Positions 8,191 through 15,283 of a stretch of DNA of 64,000 nt are shown here, one piece after another; the first letter of the stretch is position 1, and each line of letters starts with the position of its first letter. Made by a program: the position numbers and the translations under genes. Origin of the DNA: Solidesulfovibrio magneticus (GTDB lineage Bacteria; Desulfobacterota; Desulfovibrionia; Desulfovibrionales; Desulfovibrionaceae); contig DLGG01000038.1 of NCBI GenBank assembly GCA_002482565.1, forward strand, positions 4,142 through 68,141, given 5' to 3'. A model generated the notes under the pieces. It did not search any database, had not been told where the DNA came from, and saw only the letters and a program-made list of their open reading frames with translations.

Positions 8191-8931
8191 CTACACCATG
8201 CCGCCGTTGGCCCGGATGACCGCGCCGTTGATCCAGCCGCCGCCCTCTCCCACCAAAAACGACACCACCCCGGCCACATCCTCGGGCGTGCCGAGCCGGC
8301 CCAGAGGCGTGGCCGCCGCGATGCGCTCCACCATCTCCGGCGTCTTGCCCGTCAGGAAAAGCTCCGTGCCGACAGGCCCCGGGGCCACGGCCGTGACGCT
8401 TATGCCGCGCGGCCCCATTTCCTTGGCGAAAATGGCGGTCATGGTTTCCACCGCCGCCTTGGTCGCGGCGTAGACGGCATAGCCGGCTGGCCGCAGCCCG
8501 ACCACGCTGGAAGAAAAATTGACGATGCGCCCATTGTCGCGCAACCGGGTCGCGGCCAGGCGCAGCATGTTGAACGTGCCGCCGAGGTTGATGGACACCA
8601 GGCGCTCGTAGAGTTCGTCGCTGGTGTCGGCCAGGGAAACCAGCCCAGGCTGCATCACGCCGGCGTTGTTGACGACGACGTCCACGCCGCCGAAAACGGC
8701 CTGGGCCGCCTCGAAGAGCGCGGCCGCATCGGCCGGGTCGGACACGTCGGCTCCGATGGCGACCCCATGGCCGCCCTCGGCCACAATCTCGCGCACAACG
8801 GCCTGCGCCCGGGCCTGCCCCGCCACGTAATTGACCACCACCGCCAAGCCGTCCGCCGCCAGACGCCGGGCCACAGCCGCGCCGATGCCTCGGGACGCGC
8901 CGGTGACGATGGCCACACGTTTATCCGCCAT
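8191..8931 (-). CDS. Short-chain dehydrogenase/reductase (FabG-like SDR)
   Basis: 246 residues, classical SDR: cofactor-binding GASRGIG at about residues 12-18, the NNAGV motif near 90, a Ser-rich strand (NFSSS) and the catalytic YAVYAATK (Tyr-x3-Lys) near 155-159. Such enzymes reduce or oxidise carbonyl/hydroxyl groups with NAD(P)(H); the residues do not reveal the substrate. The ATG at 8931 has GGGAGG a few bases upstream; the frame stays open for a further 390 codons or so on this strand, but that extension is an antisense shadow of the next gene. It stands alone, convergent with the tRNA terminator and divergent from the gene at 9112. Confidence 0.9.
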   Translation of the reverse strand: MADKRVAIVTGASRGIGAAVARRLAADGLAVVVNYVAGQARAQAVVREIVAEGGHGVAIGADVSDPADAAALFEAAQAVFGGVDVVVNNAGVMQPGLVSLADTSDELYERLVSINLGGTFNMLRLAATRLRDNGRIVNFSSSVVGLRPAGYAVYAATKAAVETMTAIFAKEMGPRGISVTAVAPGPVGTELFLTGKTPEMVERIAAATPLGRLGTPEDVAGVVSFLVGEGGGWINGAVIRANGGMV

Positions 8932-9111
8932 GAGTCCTCCCCCCATCCCGTCAGCGTTCATCGGCCGGGATCGACCGGACGCTGACGGACGTTGTTCGAC
9001 ACTAGCCCGTCCACAAGCCTGCGACAAGCCGTCCAATACGCCCCGGGCGTTGCCCAAGATCCGAAAATCGGGCACAGGTAGAGGAAACGTCCAACCGCCA
9101 CGGAGGCGTCC

Positions 9112-10068
9112 TTGGCACCAACCGCCCGCGAACTGCTCGCCCGTCTGGCCCCGGATTTTCCGGCGCGCCACGTCGGGGACCTCTACGACGACACCACCGA
9201 ATTCATGCGCATCGGCTACGGCGACGTCATGGTTCTTGGCGAGCGCCACTTCCTGGTCCTGCGTGACGAGGCCGAACGCCGCTTCGGCATGGAAGATCCG
9301 AAATACTGGGTCAAACGCTGCCGTTGCCTGGAAAATGGCGGCCGCAACATCGTCAAGCTCGTCTTCCACGAAACCTTTCCCATGACCATCGGCTCCATGG
9401 TGGTCACCTGCACGAGAAGCCCGCGCAAGGAGACCCGCATCCTCGACCTCGTGCGCGGCGATCCCCGGTTCATGCAGGGCGAAACCATCTACGACGCGGC
9501 CGGCAATCCCGTGCGCATCCTCGACCTTGTCGCCGGCAAGCGCCTGGATGAAAAGATCGAGGCCCTGGAAATGCCGCATCGCGACTATTTCCACGACCTC
9601 TTCCCCACGGTTCTCGAACGCTTCATCGAGGCCTGTCAGGCCATCAAATGGCTGCATGACCGCAATGAAAAGCACGGCGACGTGCGCCGCGACCACCTCT
9701 ACGTGCTCCACGATTCCGGGCAGTATTGCTGGATCGATTTCGATTACACTTTTGACTTCCAGGAAAGCCCGTTTGGCCTCGACCTCTTTGGCCTGGGCAA
9801 CATCATCCAGTTCCTGGCCGGCATGGGGCAGCACACCACCCAGTCCGTCTCGCCGGCCTTGCGCGCGCAAATCACCAGCGACGATTGCTCCATCATGTTC
9901 CCCAACCGCATCGTCAACCTGCAAAAGCTCTTTCCCTACATCCCGCTCGAACTGACCAACGTCTTGCGGCGATTTTCCCTGGCCGCCGAGGTCTACTACG
10001 ACACGGCCGGCGAACTTATCGACGACCTTTGCCGCGCCCGCCAAGCCCTTGGCCGCAGCGGCGTCTGA
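9112..10068 (+). CDS. Protein-kinase-fold (APH/RIO-like) phosphotransferase
   Basis: 318 residues. The C-terminal half carries kinase-fold catalytic motifs: HGDVRRDH at about residues 185-192 (catalytic loop, Asp) and CWIDFDYTF at about 204-212 (the metal-binding Asp in the place of DFG). The N-terminal lobe is less clear, so the substrate (protein or small molecule) cannot be told. The start is a TTG at 9112 preceded by GGAGG (9102-9106) 5 nt away. The universal stress protein gene follows after 13 nt, so the two are likely one operon, perhaps a stress or signalling pair. No signal peptide or membrane segment is seen. Confidence 0.7.
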   Translation: MAPTARELLARLAPDFPARHVGDLYDDTTEFMRIGYGDVMVLGERHFLVLRDEAERRFGMEDPKYWVKRCRCLENGGRNIVKLVFHETFPMTIGSMVVTCTRSPRKETRILDLVRGDPRFMQGETIYDAAGNPVRILDLVAGKRLDEKIEALEMPHRDYFHDLFPTVLERFIEACQAIKWLHDRNEKHGDVRRDHLYVLHDSGQYCWIDFDYTFDFQESPFGLDLFGLGNIIQFLAGMGQHTTQSVSPALRAQITSDDCSIMFPNRIVNLQKLFPYIPLELTNVLRRFSLAAEVYYDTAGELIDDLCRARQALGRSGV

Positions 10069-10081
10069 ACCTGGAGCAGCC

Positions 10082-10570
10082 ATGAATACCGACAAAATCC
10101 TCATTGCCTACGACGGATCGGACAATGCCCAGCGCTCCGTGGCCTATGTCGCGGCCATGGTCGGGCACGATGGAACCCGACAAGTCGATGTGGCCGCCAT
10201 CGAACGGCCGGCCGACCGGGACCTTTTTGCCGATGACGCGGCCTGGAAAACCGAATGCCAGCGCCGCAACGCCGCTATGCGTGACGCCCTGGCTCAGGCC
10301 AGGGCCATGCTCGTCGCGGCCGGCATTCCCGATGGCAAGGTGGGCACGCGGTTCGTGGAGAGCTGCCGTTCCCCCCTGCGGGAAGCCACCGAATGCAGCA
10401 TCGGCACAAGCATCGCCCTGGAAGTGCTGCGGCTGGCCGAGGAAGGCGGCTACGGCACCGTGGTCGTGGGCCGGCGCGGCGTGTCCAAGCAGGAGGAGTT
10501 CCTCTTCGGCAGCGTCTCCACCAAAATCATTCACGCCGCCAAGGGGTTGGCGGTCTGGGTGGTGGCGTAA
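10082..10570 (+). CDS. Universal stress protein family (UspA domain)
   Basis: 162 residues, one Usp domain of the Rossmann-like ATP-binding type. The N-terminus KILIAYDGSDNA supplies the conserved Asp, and the C-terminal block VVVGRRGVSKQEEFLFGSVS fits the ATP-loop consensus G-x2-G-x9-G-S. The ATG at 10082 is the start because the Usp domain begins there and GGAG lies upstream; the frame is open further 5' only by overlap with the kinase-fold gene. It probably acts downstream of, or is co-regulated with, that kinase-like protein. Confidence 0.88.
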   Translation: MNTDKILIAYDGSDNAQRSVAYVAAMVGHDGTRQVDVAAIERPADRDLFADDAAWKTECQRRNAAMRDALAQARAMLVAAGIPDGKVGTRFVESCRSPLREATECSIGTSIALEVLRLAEEGGYGTVVVGRRGVSKQEEFLFGSVSTKIIHAAKGLAVWVVA

Positions 10571-10719
10571 AGAAGCGACGAGAAGAGGGAAGAGGCTTGT
10601 TGCGACTCGTCTTGGAGGGGCAATCTCTCAGTTTGGGTGGCGGCTGGCGGTGGATTTGACATTTCCTTCAAGCGCTTTTCGTGGGTGCGGCACGAGTCCG
10701 ACCCGGAGCAAACGCAAGA

Positions 10720-10748
10720 GGCCGCCCGGGAATACGTCCCGGGCGGCC
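10720..10748 (-). terminator. Terminator hairpin after the MoxR/VWA operon
   Basis: Perfect 12-bp GC stem (10720-10731 with 10737-10748) with a 5-nt loop, 26 nt beyond the last minus-strand gene. The following minus-strand sequence is only mildly T-rich. It could also stop transcripts from the usp gene on the plus strand. Confidence 0.65.
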
Positions 10749-10773
10749 CCTTGGTATTGGAATCTGCATGGAG

Positions 10774-11232
10774 CTATTGGGCCAGCCCCAGCAGCCGGTC
10801 GGCCATGAGCGACGGGGCCAGATCCCGCTTGAGGCCGGCGGTCAGCGTCAACTCCCCGCGCACATCCATGGGCTGGCTGGCCCCCGCAGCGGCGAAAGCC
10901 GCCTCGAAAGCCCGGCGCAGGGCCGCGAAAGACGCTTCCACCTCCGGATAATCATTATCTTCCCGCCAGGGCAGGCGCAGCGATTGCCGTAGCGTGCCGG
11001 TGGCGTGGTTGGGCGTGGCCAGCTGGTAGAAGCCGGCCGGCGCGGCTCCGGCACGTTCGTGCTGGCCGGGATAGCAGTGGGCCTGCCAGGAGGACGGCGG
11101 TTCGGGGATGGTCGAATCAATGCGCACGTATGGCAGGGCCAGCGCCTTCTCATGGCCTTCCAGGACGACATCGTAGACCAGTTCGGGGCGCAGGTTGCCG
11201 CGCTTTTTGACGATATGCCAGGTGATGCGCAT
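10774..11232 (-). CDS. Conserved-looking protein of unknown function in the MoxR/VWA operon
   Basis: 152 residues, soluble, no signal peptide. I do not recognise a domain. It begins MRITWHIVKKRG, has a beta-rich first half and an Ala-rich helical stretch at about residues 105-125. It starts 12 nt after the stop of the VWA-like gene and ends just before a terminator, so it is the third gene of that operon. By position it is a candidate accessory or substrate protein of the MoxR-VWA system. Confidence 0.75.
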   Translation of the reverse strand: MRITWHIVKKRGNLRPELVYDVVLEGHEKALALPYVRIDSTIPEPPSSWQAHCYPGQHERAGAAPAGFYQLATPNHATGTLRQSLRLPWREDNDYPEVEASFAALRRAFEAAFAAAGASQPMDVRGELTLTAGLKRDLAPSLMADRLLGLAQ

Positions 11233-11244
11233 AAGGGGTCTCTC

Positions 11245-12567
11245 CTAATCCAGTTGCACGACAACGCCGAAAGGCGGCCGGTCCTTGACGGTTTTGGGCA
11301 CGATCCACAGCACTGGGTAGGCCGGCTCCTCGGGAAACCGGTCGCACTGGAGATCGGTGAAATAGAGCAGACATGCCGGCATCAAACCGTCGGTTTCGAC
11401 CTTGGCGAAAGCCGGGCGATAGTCGGTGCCGCCACCTCCCGGCGGAGAGAGGGACAAAGGCGGATCGGCCCGGGTGTAGACGACGGCCTCGCCCACGGTC
11501 GCGTCGCAGGCATAGACGTGAAGCGTTGCCTCGCAGGCGCTCAGGATGGAGCCGAGTTCGGCGCAAAAGGCGGTGAGAAGTTCCTCGTCCACCGAGCCGG
11601 AGGTGTCGAGAACAAGGGCCACCTCGCCCAGGGTCATGGAACGCGGCGAGGGGAGGTACAGACCCAGGTGGATATGGCGGCGGCTGGGCGGCGACCAGGA
11701 ATAGTCGCTGACCGCCCGGGCCAGGATGAAGCGGCGCAAAAGCGCCGCCCAGTCGAGCCTGGGCGCGGCCATTTCGGCCAGCAACCGGTCGAGTCCGGCC
11801 GGCATGTTGCCCATGGCGCTGGCCGCCCGACGCGACTGGTTGACGTCCTGGCGCAGCTTGTCGGTCAGATCGCGGTTTTCGGACTCCCGGCGCTGGCCGT
11901 CCAGGTCCGGGTGGTCGCGCACCTCGCCGATGCTGCGGCTTGGCGTTTGGCCAAGGGTTCCGGCTCCGTCCTTGTCGCCCGAAGCGCTTTGGGGCTGTTT
12001 GTCCTGCCCGGGAAGCTCGGAGCCGGACGGCGTGGGTTCGGCTTGTCCAGCCTTGGCGGCCAGCGGCGTGTCGCCGTCGCCGCCGCCCGGGGCGGTATCG
12101 GCCGGCAGGGCCGAAGTCTTGGCCGCATCCGTGCCGCCGCCGCCGTGGCGTTGGTCGATTTCTCCGGCCAGCACGGCATAGATGGCCTCGGCCGGTTTGC
12201 CGGCGTGGGCGGCCTCGAAGGGGTGGCCCTTGGGCAGGGTGAAGCCCGCTTCCACGAGCAGCGCGGCCACGGCCAGATCGCAGGCCCGGTTCCACAGCGT
12301 TTTGTCGCGATTCTTGCGGCGTAAATGGTGTTCGCAGGCCAGATGGAGGATTTCGTGGGCAATGAGCGCCGTGATCTCGTCCTCGCCGCGCTCGGCCACA
12401 AAGAGGGGATTGTAGCCAAGGGTCACGCCGTCGGTCCAGACGTCGCGGCAGGAAGCGTCGGCCAGGGGGGTCAGGCGCAGGGCCATGGCCCCGAAAAACG
12501 GGTGGCCCAGCACGAGCTCCAGGCGCGAGCGCACGAGCTTTCGGCCCACGGCGTCTGGCGCGGTCAC
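11245..12567 (-). CDS. VWA-like protein with N-terminal metallopeptidase-like domain (DUF2201 type)
   Basis: 440 residues. The N-terminal part carries an HEILHLACEHH motif (about residues 91-101), a zincin-like HExxH that in this family precedes a VWA-like C-terminal domain. The VWA MIDAS start is LDTSGSVDEE (about 297), with a later Asp in YFTDLQCD. The middle (about 170-250) is low-complexity Gly/Asp/Pro linker. It overlaps the MoxR ATPase stop by 4 nt, the usual coupling of MoxR AAA+ ATPases with VWA proteins that act as chaperone pairs for metal-dependent complexes. Whether the HExxH is catalytic is unknown. Confidence 0.85.
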   Translation of the reverse strand: MTAPDAVGRKLVRSRLELVLGHPFFGAMALRLTPLADASCRDVWTDGVTLGYNPLFVAERGEDEITALIAHEILHLACEHHLRRKNRDKTLWNRACDLAVAALLVEAGFTLPKGHPFEAAHAGKPAEAIYAVLAGEIDQRHGGGGTDAAKTSALPADTAPGGGDGDTPLAAKAGQAEPTPSGSELPGQDKQPQSASGDKDGAGTLGQTPSRSIGEVRDHPDLDGQRRESENRDLTDKLRQDVNQSRRAASAMGNMPAGLDRLLAEMAAPRLDWAALLRRFILARAVSDYSWSPPSRRHIHLGLYLPSPRSMTLGEVALVLDTSGSVDEELLTAFCAELGSILSACEATLHVYACDATVGEAVVYTRADPPLSLSPPGGGGTDYRPAFAKVETDGLMPACLLYFTDLQCDRFPEEPAYPVLWIVPKTVKDRPPFGVVVQLD

Positions 12568-13547
12568 ACGAACACCTCAGCGTTGTCCCGGGCCCAGGCG
12601 GCAAAGGCCGGCGTTTTGGCCGTGCGGCTGTCGCGGCGCACGGCGTCGCGCATGAGCAGCACGCCGAATTCCACCGGCAGCCGGGCGGCGTAACGAGTCA
12701 GCGCCGGCATGACGTCCGGGCAGGCCAGCCGTCCCAGGGCCTCGCAGATGGCGTAGGCGGCGGCCGGCTCCACCGGGGCCGGCGCGGCGTCGGGATCGGC
12801 CAGCACGGCGTCGGTGTCGGGCAGCTCGCGCCAGGTGCGCAGGAATCCCGAGAATTCCAAAGCCGCGCCGTCGCCTACGGCCCCGCGCAGCAGTTCCAGT
12901 TCCACCTGCGGATCGGGCGCGCCCCGCAACATGGTGGACACGAATTCCCAGGACCGGGGCGTGGGGAAGGAGCGGGCGGCCCGCGTGGGGTCGAAATCGT
13001 GGAGCAGGGCGGGCCGGAAGCGCAAAAAGGCCGTGACCTCGGACGCGATGCCCGAAGCTTCTGCCCAGGCAATCCAGTCCTCCAGGTGGGGTTCGATTTC
13101 CAGGTGCACGAACCGGTTGGCCAGGGCGGTCGGCATCCGGTGGGTGACGGCCCGGTCCTGGTCGCGGTTGCCGGCGGCGAGGACGGTCCAGCCGGTGGGC
13201 AGGCGGTATTCGCCAAGGGCCCGGTCGAGGATGAGCTGATAGCAAGCGGCCTGGACAAGTGGCGGGGCGGCGTTTAATTCGTCAAGGAATAAGACTCCCT
13301 GGCCGTCTGTCGGCAGGAAGGCCGGGGCGCGCCAGTGGGTGCGGCCGTCGGCGTCGATCTGGGGCAATCCGCGCAGATCTACCGGATCAAGAAGCACGGC
13401 CCGGATGTCGATAAGGTCGAGCCCAAGGGCCGCGGCGGTCTGAGCCACGATCTGGCTTTTGCCGACGCCTGGGGGACCCCAGAGAAATACGGGTTGGCGG
13501 ATGGGGAGCAGGGTGGTCAGGGCGCGGGCGACATGGGACGGGATCAA
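12564..13547 (-). CDS. MoxR-family AAA+ ATPase
   Basis: 327 residues. Walker A GPPGVGKS lies at about residues 28-35, Walker B is VLFLDELNAA (about 94-103), sensor 1 is AAGNRDQD and an Arg-finger region is RFVHLEIEP. This is the MoxR branch, typically partnered with VWA proteins in protein-complex assembly or metal insertion. The TTG start at 13547 is inferred from GGAGG 6 nt upstream; an upstream ATG at 13712 would add an unlike, Pro/Arg-rich leader. It is followed by the VWA-like gene with a 4-nt overlap and then the unknown gene. Confidence 0.9.
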   Translation of the reverse strand: MIPSHVARALTTLLPIRQPVFLWGPPGVGKSQIVAQTAAALGLDLIDIRAVLLDPVDLRGLPQIDADGRTHWRAPAFLPTDGQGVLFLDELNAAPPLVQAACYQLILDRALGEYRLPTGWTVLAAGNRDQDRAVTHRMPTALANRFVHLEIEPHLEDWIAWAEASGIASEVTAFLRFRPALLHDFDPTRAARSFPTPRSWEFVSTMLRGAPDPQVELELLRGAVGDGAALEFSGFLRTWRELPDTDAVLADPDAAPAPVEPAAAYAICEALGRLACPDVMPALTRYAARLPVEFGVLLMRDAVRRDSRTAKTPAFAAWARDNAEVFV

Positions 13548-13916
13548 CGGCAACCTCCAGGAGAAAAGTCCCGGGGCGTCGCCGTCATCGGAGCAGGAGC
13601 GCGGAAGGCGGCATGGCGCGGACTTCCACGCCGCCTGACGCGCCGGGCATGGCCACCGTCCGGAAACGCCCCGGGATGGGTTGTTGATAATGAAATTGAG
13701 AATTGATGTCAATTAATGAAAGGAACAAGAAGAGGAAGAACGTCTGCCGGCCTGTTTGGCCAGATCCTCCTTGGCGCTTGGCAGGAGCTGGAAGCGGCGC
13801 ACGGGCGTGCCGACGCCGATGCCGTGCGTATGAAAAGGGCGAAAGATCGGGCTGCGAATCAGGGCGTGAATCATGTCGGCGGCGGCGACAAGCTGGCAAA
13901 CGCCGCCTGTCCTGCA
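13548..13916. other. Intergenic region between HicB and the MoxR operon
   Basis: 369 bases with no supported gene. It holds the predicted MoxR operon promoter (13684-13712) and a roughly 150-nt 5' untranslated stretch. Plus-strand frames crossing it are Arg-rich shadows. No clear terminator for hicB is visible. Confidence 0.6.
13684..13712 (-). promoter_or_regulatory. Sigma70 promoter of the MoxR-VWA operon
   Basis: On the minus strand a perfect TTGACA (-35, plus-strand 13707-13712) is followed after 17 nt by TATCAA (-10, 13684-13689), in an AT-rich pocket of an otherwise GC-rich region. The MoxR start lies about 135 nt downstream, leaving a long leader. Confidence 0.7.
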
Positions 13917-14135
13917 TCAGGCCGGCACGTCGGGCGGCAGGCGACTCTCCTGACAGACGGCCAAGTAGTCGTCCACGGCTTCCTCAAAGGCGCGCTGGAG
14001 CGCTTCGGGGGTGGCGGCGTGGAAGGTGACGATGTCGCGGATGCCGTCGATGCGGCCGTGGAGCGTGCCGTCTTCCTCCTCGGAGCAGATGAGGCAATAG
14101 CCCTTGTAGACGGCGTAGCAGGCGGCGTTGTCCAT
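13917..14135 (-). CDS. hicB: HicB-family antitoxin
   Basis: 72 residues. The YAVYKGYCLICSEEEDG start and the helical EALQRAFEEAVDDYL segment match the partial RNase-H fold of short HicB antitoxins, which bind and neutralise HicA. No separate DNA-binding domain is seen after it, so autoregulation would need this domain alone or another factor. It lies 14 nt downstream of hicA, in the usual toxin-first order. Confidence 0.85.
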   Translation of the reverse strand: MDNAACYAVYKGYCLICSEEEDGTLHGRIDGIRDIVTFHAATPEALQRAFEEAVDDYLAVCQESRLPPDVPA

Positions 14136-14149
14136 GGAGAGCCTCGCGG

Positions 14150-14458
14150 TCAGACAGCCATGCCGGCGCGCAGGAGGTATTCGCGCACGTCGGCGGCGCA
14201 GCCTTTGTCCAATACGTTTTCGGGGTGGGGGCGGTGGAAGAAGCCCTTGACGCCGCCAAGGACAAACCGCACCCGCGAGCCGGCGGTTTTCTGGTGATGG
14301 TGAATTTCCCGGCCGCCCAAGGCCCGGATCAGCGCGGCCACGTCGTCCCAGAGGATGTCCGGCCGGGCGGGCACGCAAAAAAGCGCCTCCCAGGTCTTTT
14401 GCCGGGCGCTGTTGAGTTTGACGGCGGGCTTTTGGGACAACACGGTTGGGGACGGCAT
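14150..14458 (-). CDS. hicA: HicA-family mRNA-interferase toxin
   Basis: Up to 102 residues from the ATG at 14458; the family domain starts near residue 18 (SARQKTWEALF) and runs to the end. The SRVRF strand followed by FHRPHPEN is the HicA core, a double-stranded-RNA-binding-like fold that cleaves mRNA during translation. The first 15-20 residues are outside the family and no clear ribosome-binding site precedes 14458, so the true start may be internal. It pairs with hicB 14 nt downstream. This is a small stability or stress module between two metabolic operons. Confidence 0.85.
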   Translation of the reverse strand: MPSPTVLSQKPAVKLNSARQKTWEALFCVPARPDILWDDVAALIRALGGREIHHHQKTAGSRVRFVLGGVKGFFHRPHPENVLDKGCAADVREYLLRAGMAV

Positions 14459-14524
14459 GTTCAAATGAGAAAACCAGAAGCGGACGCCCAGCGTCAAGGG
14501 GGGGCGACAGGGATGGATTCAGGA

Positions 14525-14576
14525 GAAAAAAGCCCCGGACGGCCTTGGAGGATGCGGGGATGGGGCCGTCCGGGGC
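14525..14576 (-). terminator. Terminator of the gabT-liv-AOR-CBS operon
   Basis: Perfect 13-bp GC stem (14532-14544 with 14564-14576), 19-nt loop, followed on the minus strand by a T-run (14525-14531). It begins 24 nt after the CBS protein stop and closes the long operon that starts near 23160. Confidence 0.85.
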
Positions 14577-14599
14577 GAGGCGAGGACAGGAACTCTTGG

Positions 14600-15256
14600 C
14601 TAATCGCGGGTCCAGTAGAGCACATGGCCGGTCTTTTCGAGTTCGGCGCGCAGTTCCCGCTCCCGGGTCTCGGGCAGGCCCTGGATACGGATGGACACGT
14701 CGCGCTGGCCCGGGCCGCCCCGGTCGTAGGACGACAGGATGCTCACGATACGGGCCTCGAAGCGGCGCAGAGCGTCGAGCACCGGCTTGAGGCTGCCCTC
14801 GGCCACGCCCAGGCGCAGCCCTATCTGGATGCCGCCCTGGTCGATGCCAGTGATGGAGACGAACAGGCGGAAGATGTCGGTGTCGGTGATGATGCCGACC
14901 ACCTTGTTCGCTTCATCAACCACCGGCAGGCTGCCGAACTTGCGGTCGCGCATGATAAGCGCCGCCCGCTCCACGGTGTCGGTGCACCGGATGCGCACCG
15001 GGTCCTTGGTCATGATGGCTTTGACCTTGAGCTCCGAGAGCAGGTAGGTCATCTCGTACATGTCCAGCGAAGTGGCCGAGGACGGCGAGGCCGCCTTGAG
15101 GTCGCGCTCGGACACGATGCCGACAAGCTTCCCGTCTTTGTCCACCACGGGCAGACGCCGGATCTTGCGCTCACGCATGATCCGGCCGGCCTTGATCATC
15201 GAGACGTCCTCGGTTGCCGTGGCCACGTCGGTGGACATCCAATCGCCGACAAGCAT
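14600..15256 (-). CDS. CBS-pair/ACT-like regulatory protein (AcuB-like)
   Basis: 218 residues: two CBS domains (about residues 6-60 and 78-135; LVGDWMSTDV and VKAIMTKDPV starts, RLPVVDKDGKLVGIVS and SLPVVDEANKVVGIIT cores) followed by an ACT-like C-terminus (about 140-215). CBS pairs bind adenine nucleotides such as AMP or ATP. The same architecture occurs in AcuB. Located 27 nt after the AOR gene as the last gene of the operon, it could sense energy charge and tune the operon's enzymes; that is inference. No catalytic domain is present. Confidence 0.85.
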   Translation of the reverse strand: MLVGDWMSTDVATATEDVSMIKAGRIMRERKIRRLPVVDKDGKLVGIVSERDLKAASPSSATSLDMYEMTYLLSELKVKAIMTKDPVRIRCTDTVERAALIMRDRKFGSLPVVDEANKVVGIITDTDIFRLFVSITGIDQGGIQIGLRLGVAEGSLKPVLDALRRFEARIVSILSSYDRGGPGQRDVSIRIQGLPETRERELRAELEKTGHVLYWTRD

Positions 15257-15283
15257 GTGCCGCTCCTTTGGAATGCTTTGGGT

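Noticed and set aside
8932..10104. N-terminal extension of the SDR frame to about 637 codons
   Set aside because: The extension is antisense to the kinase-fold gene; a good ribosome site and the Rossmann start fix the SDR start at 8931.
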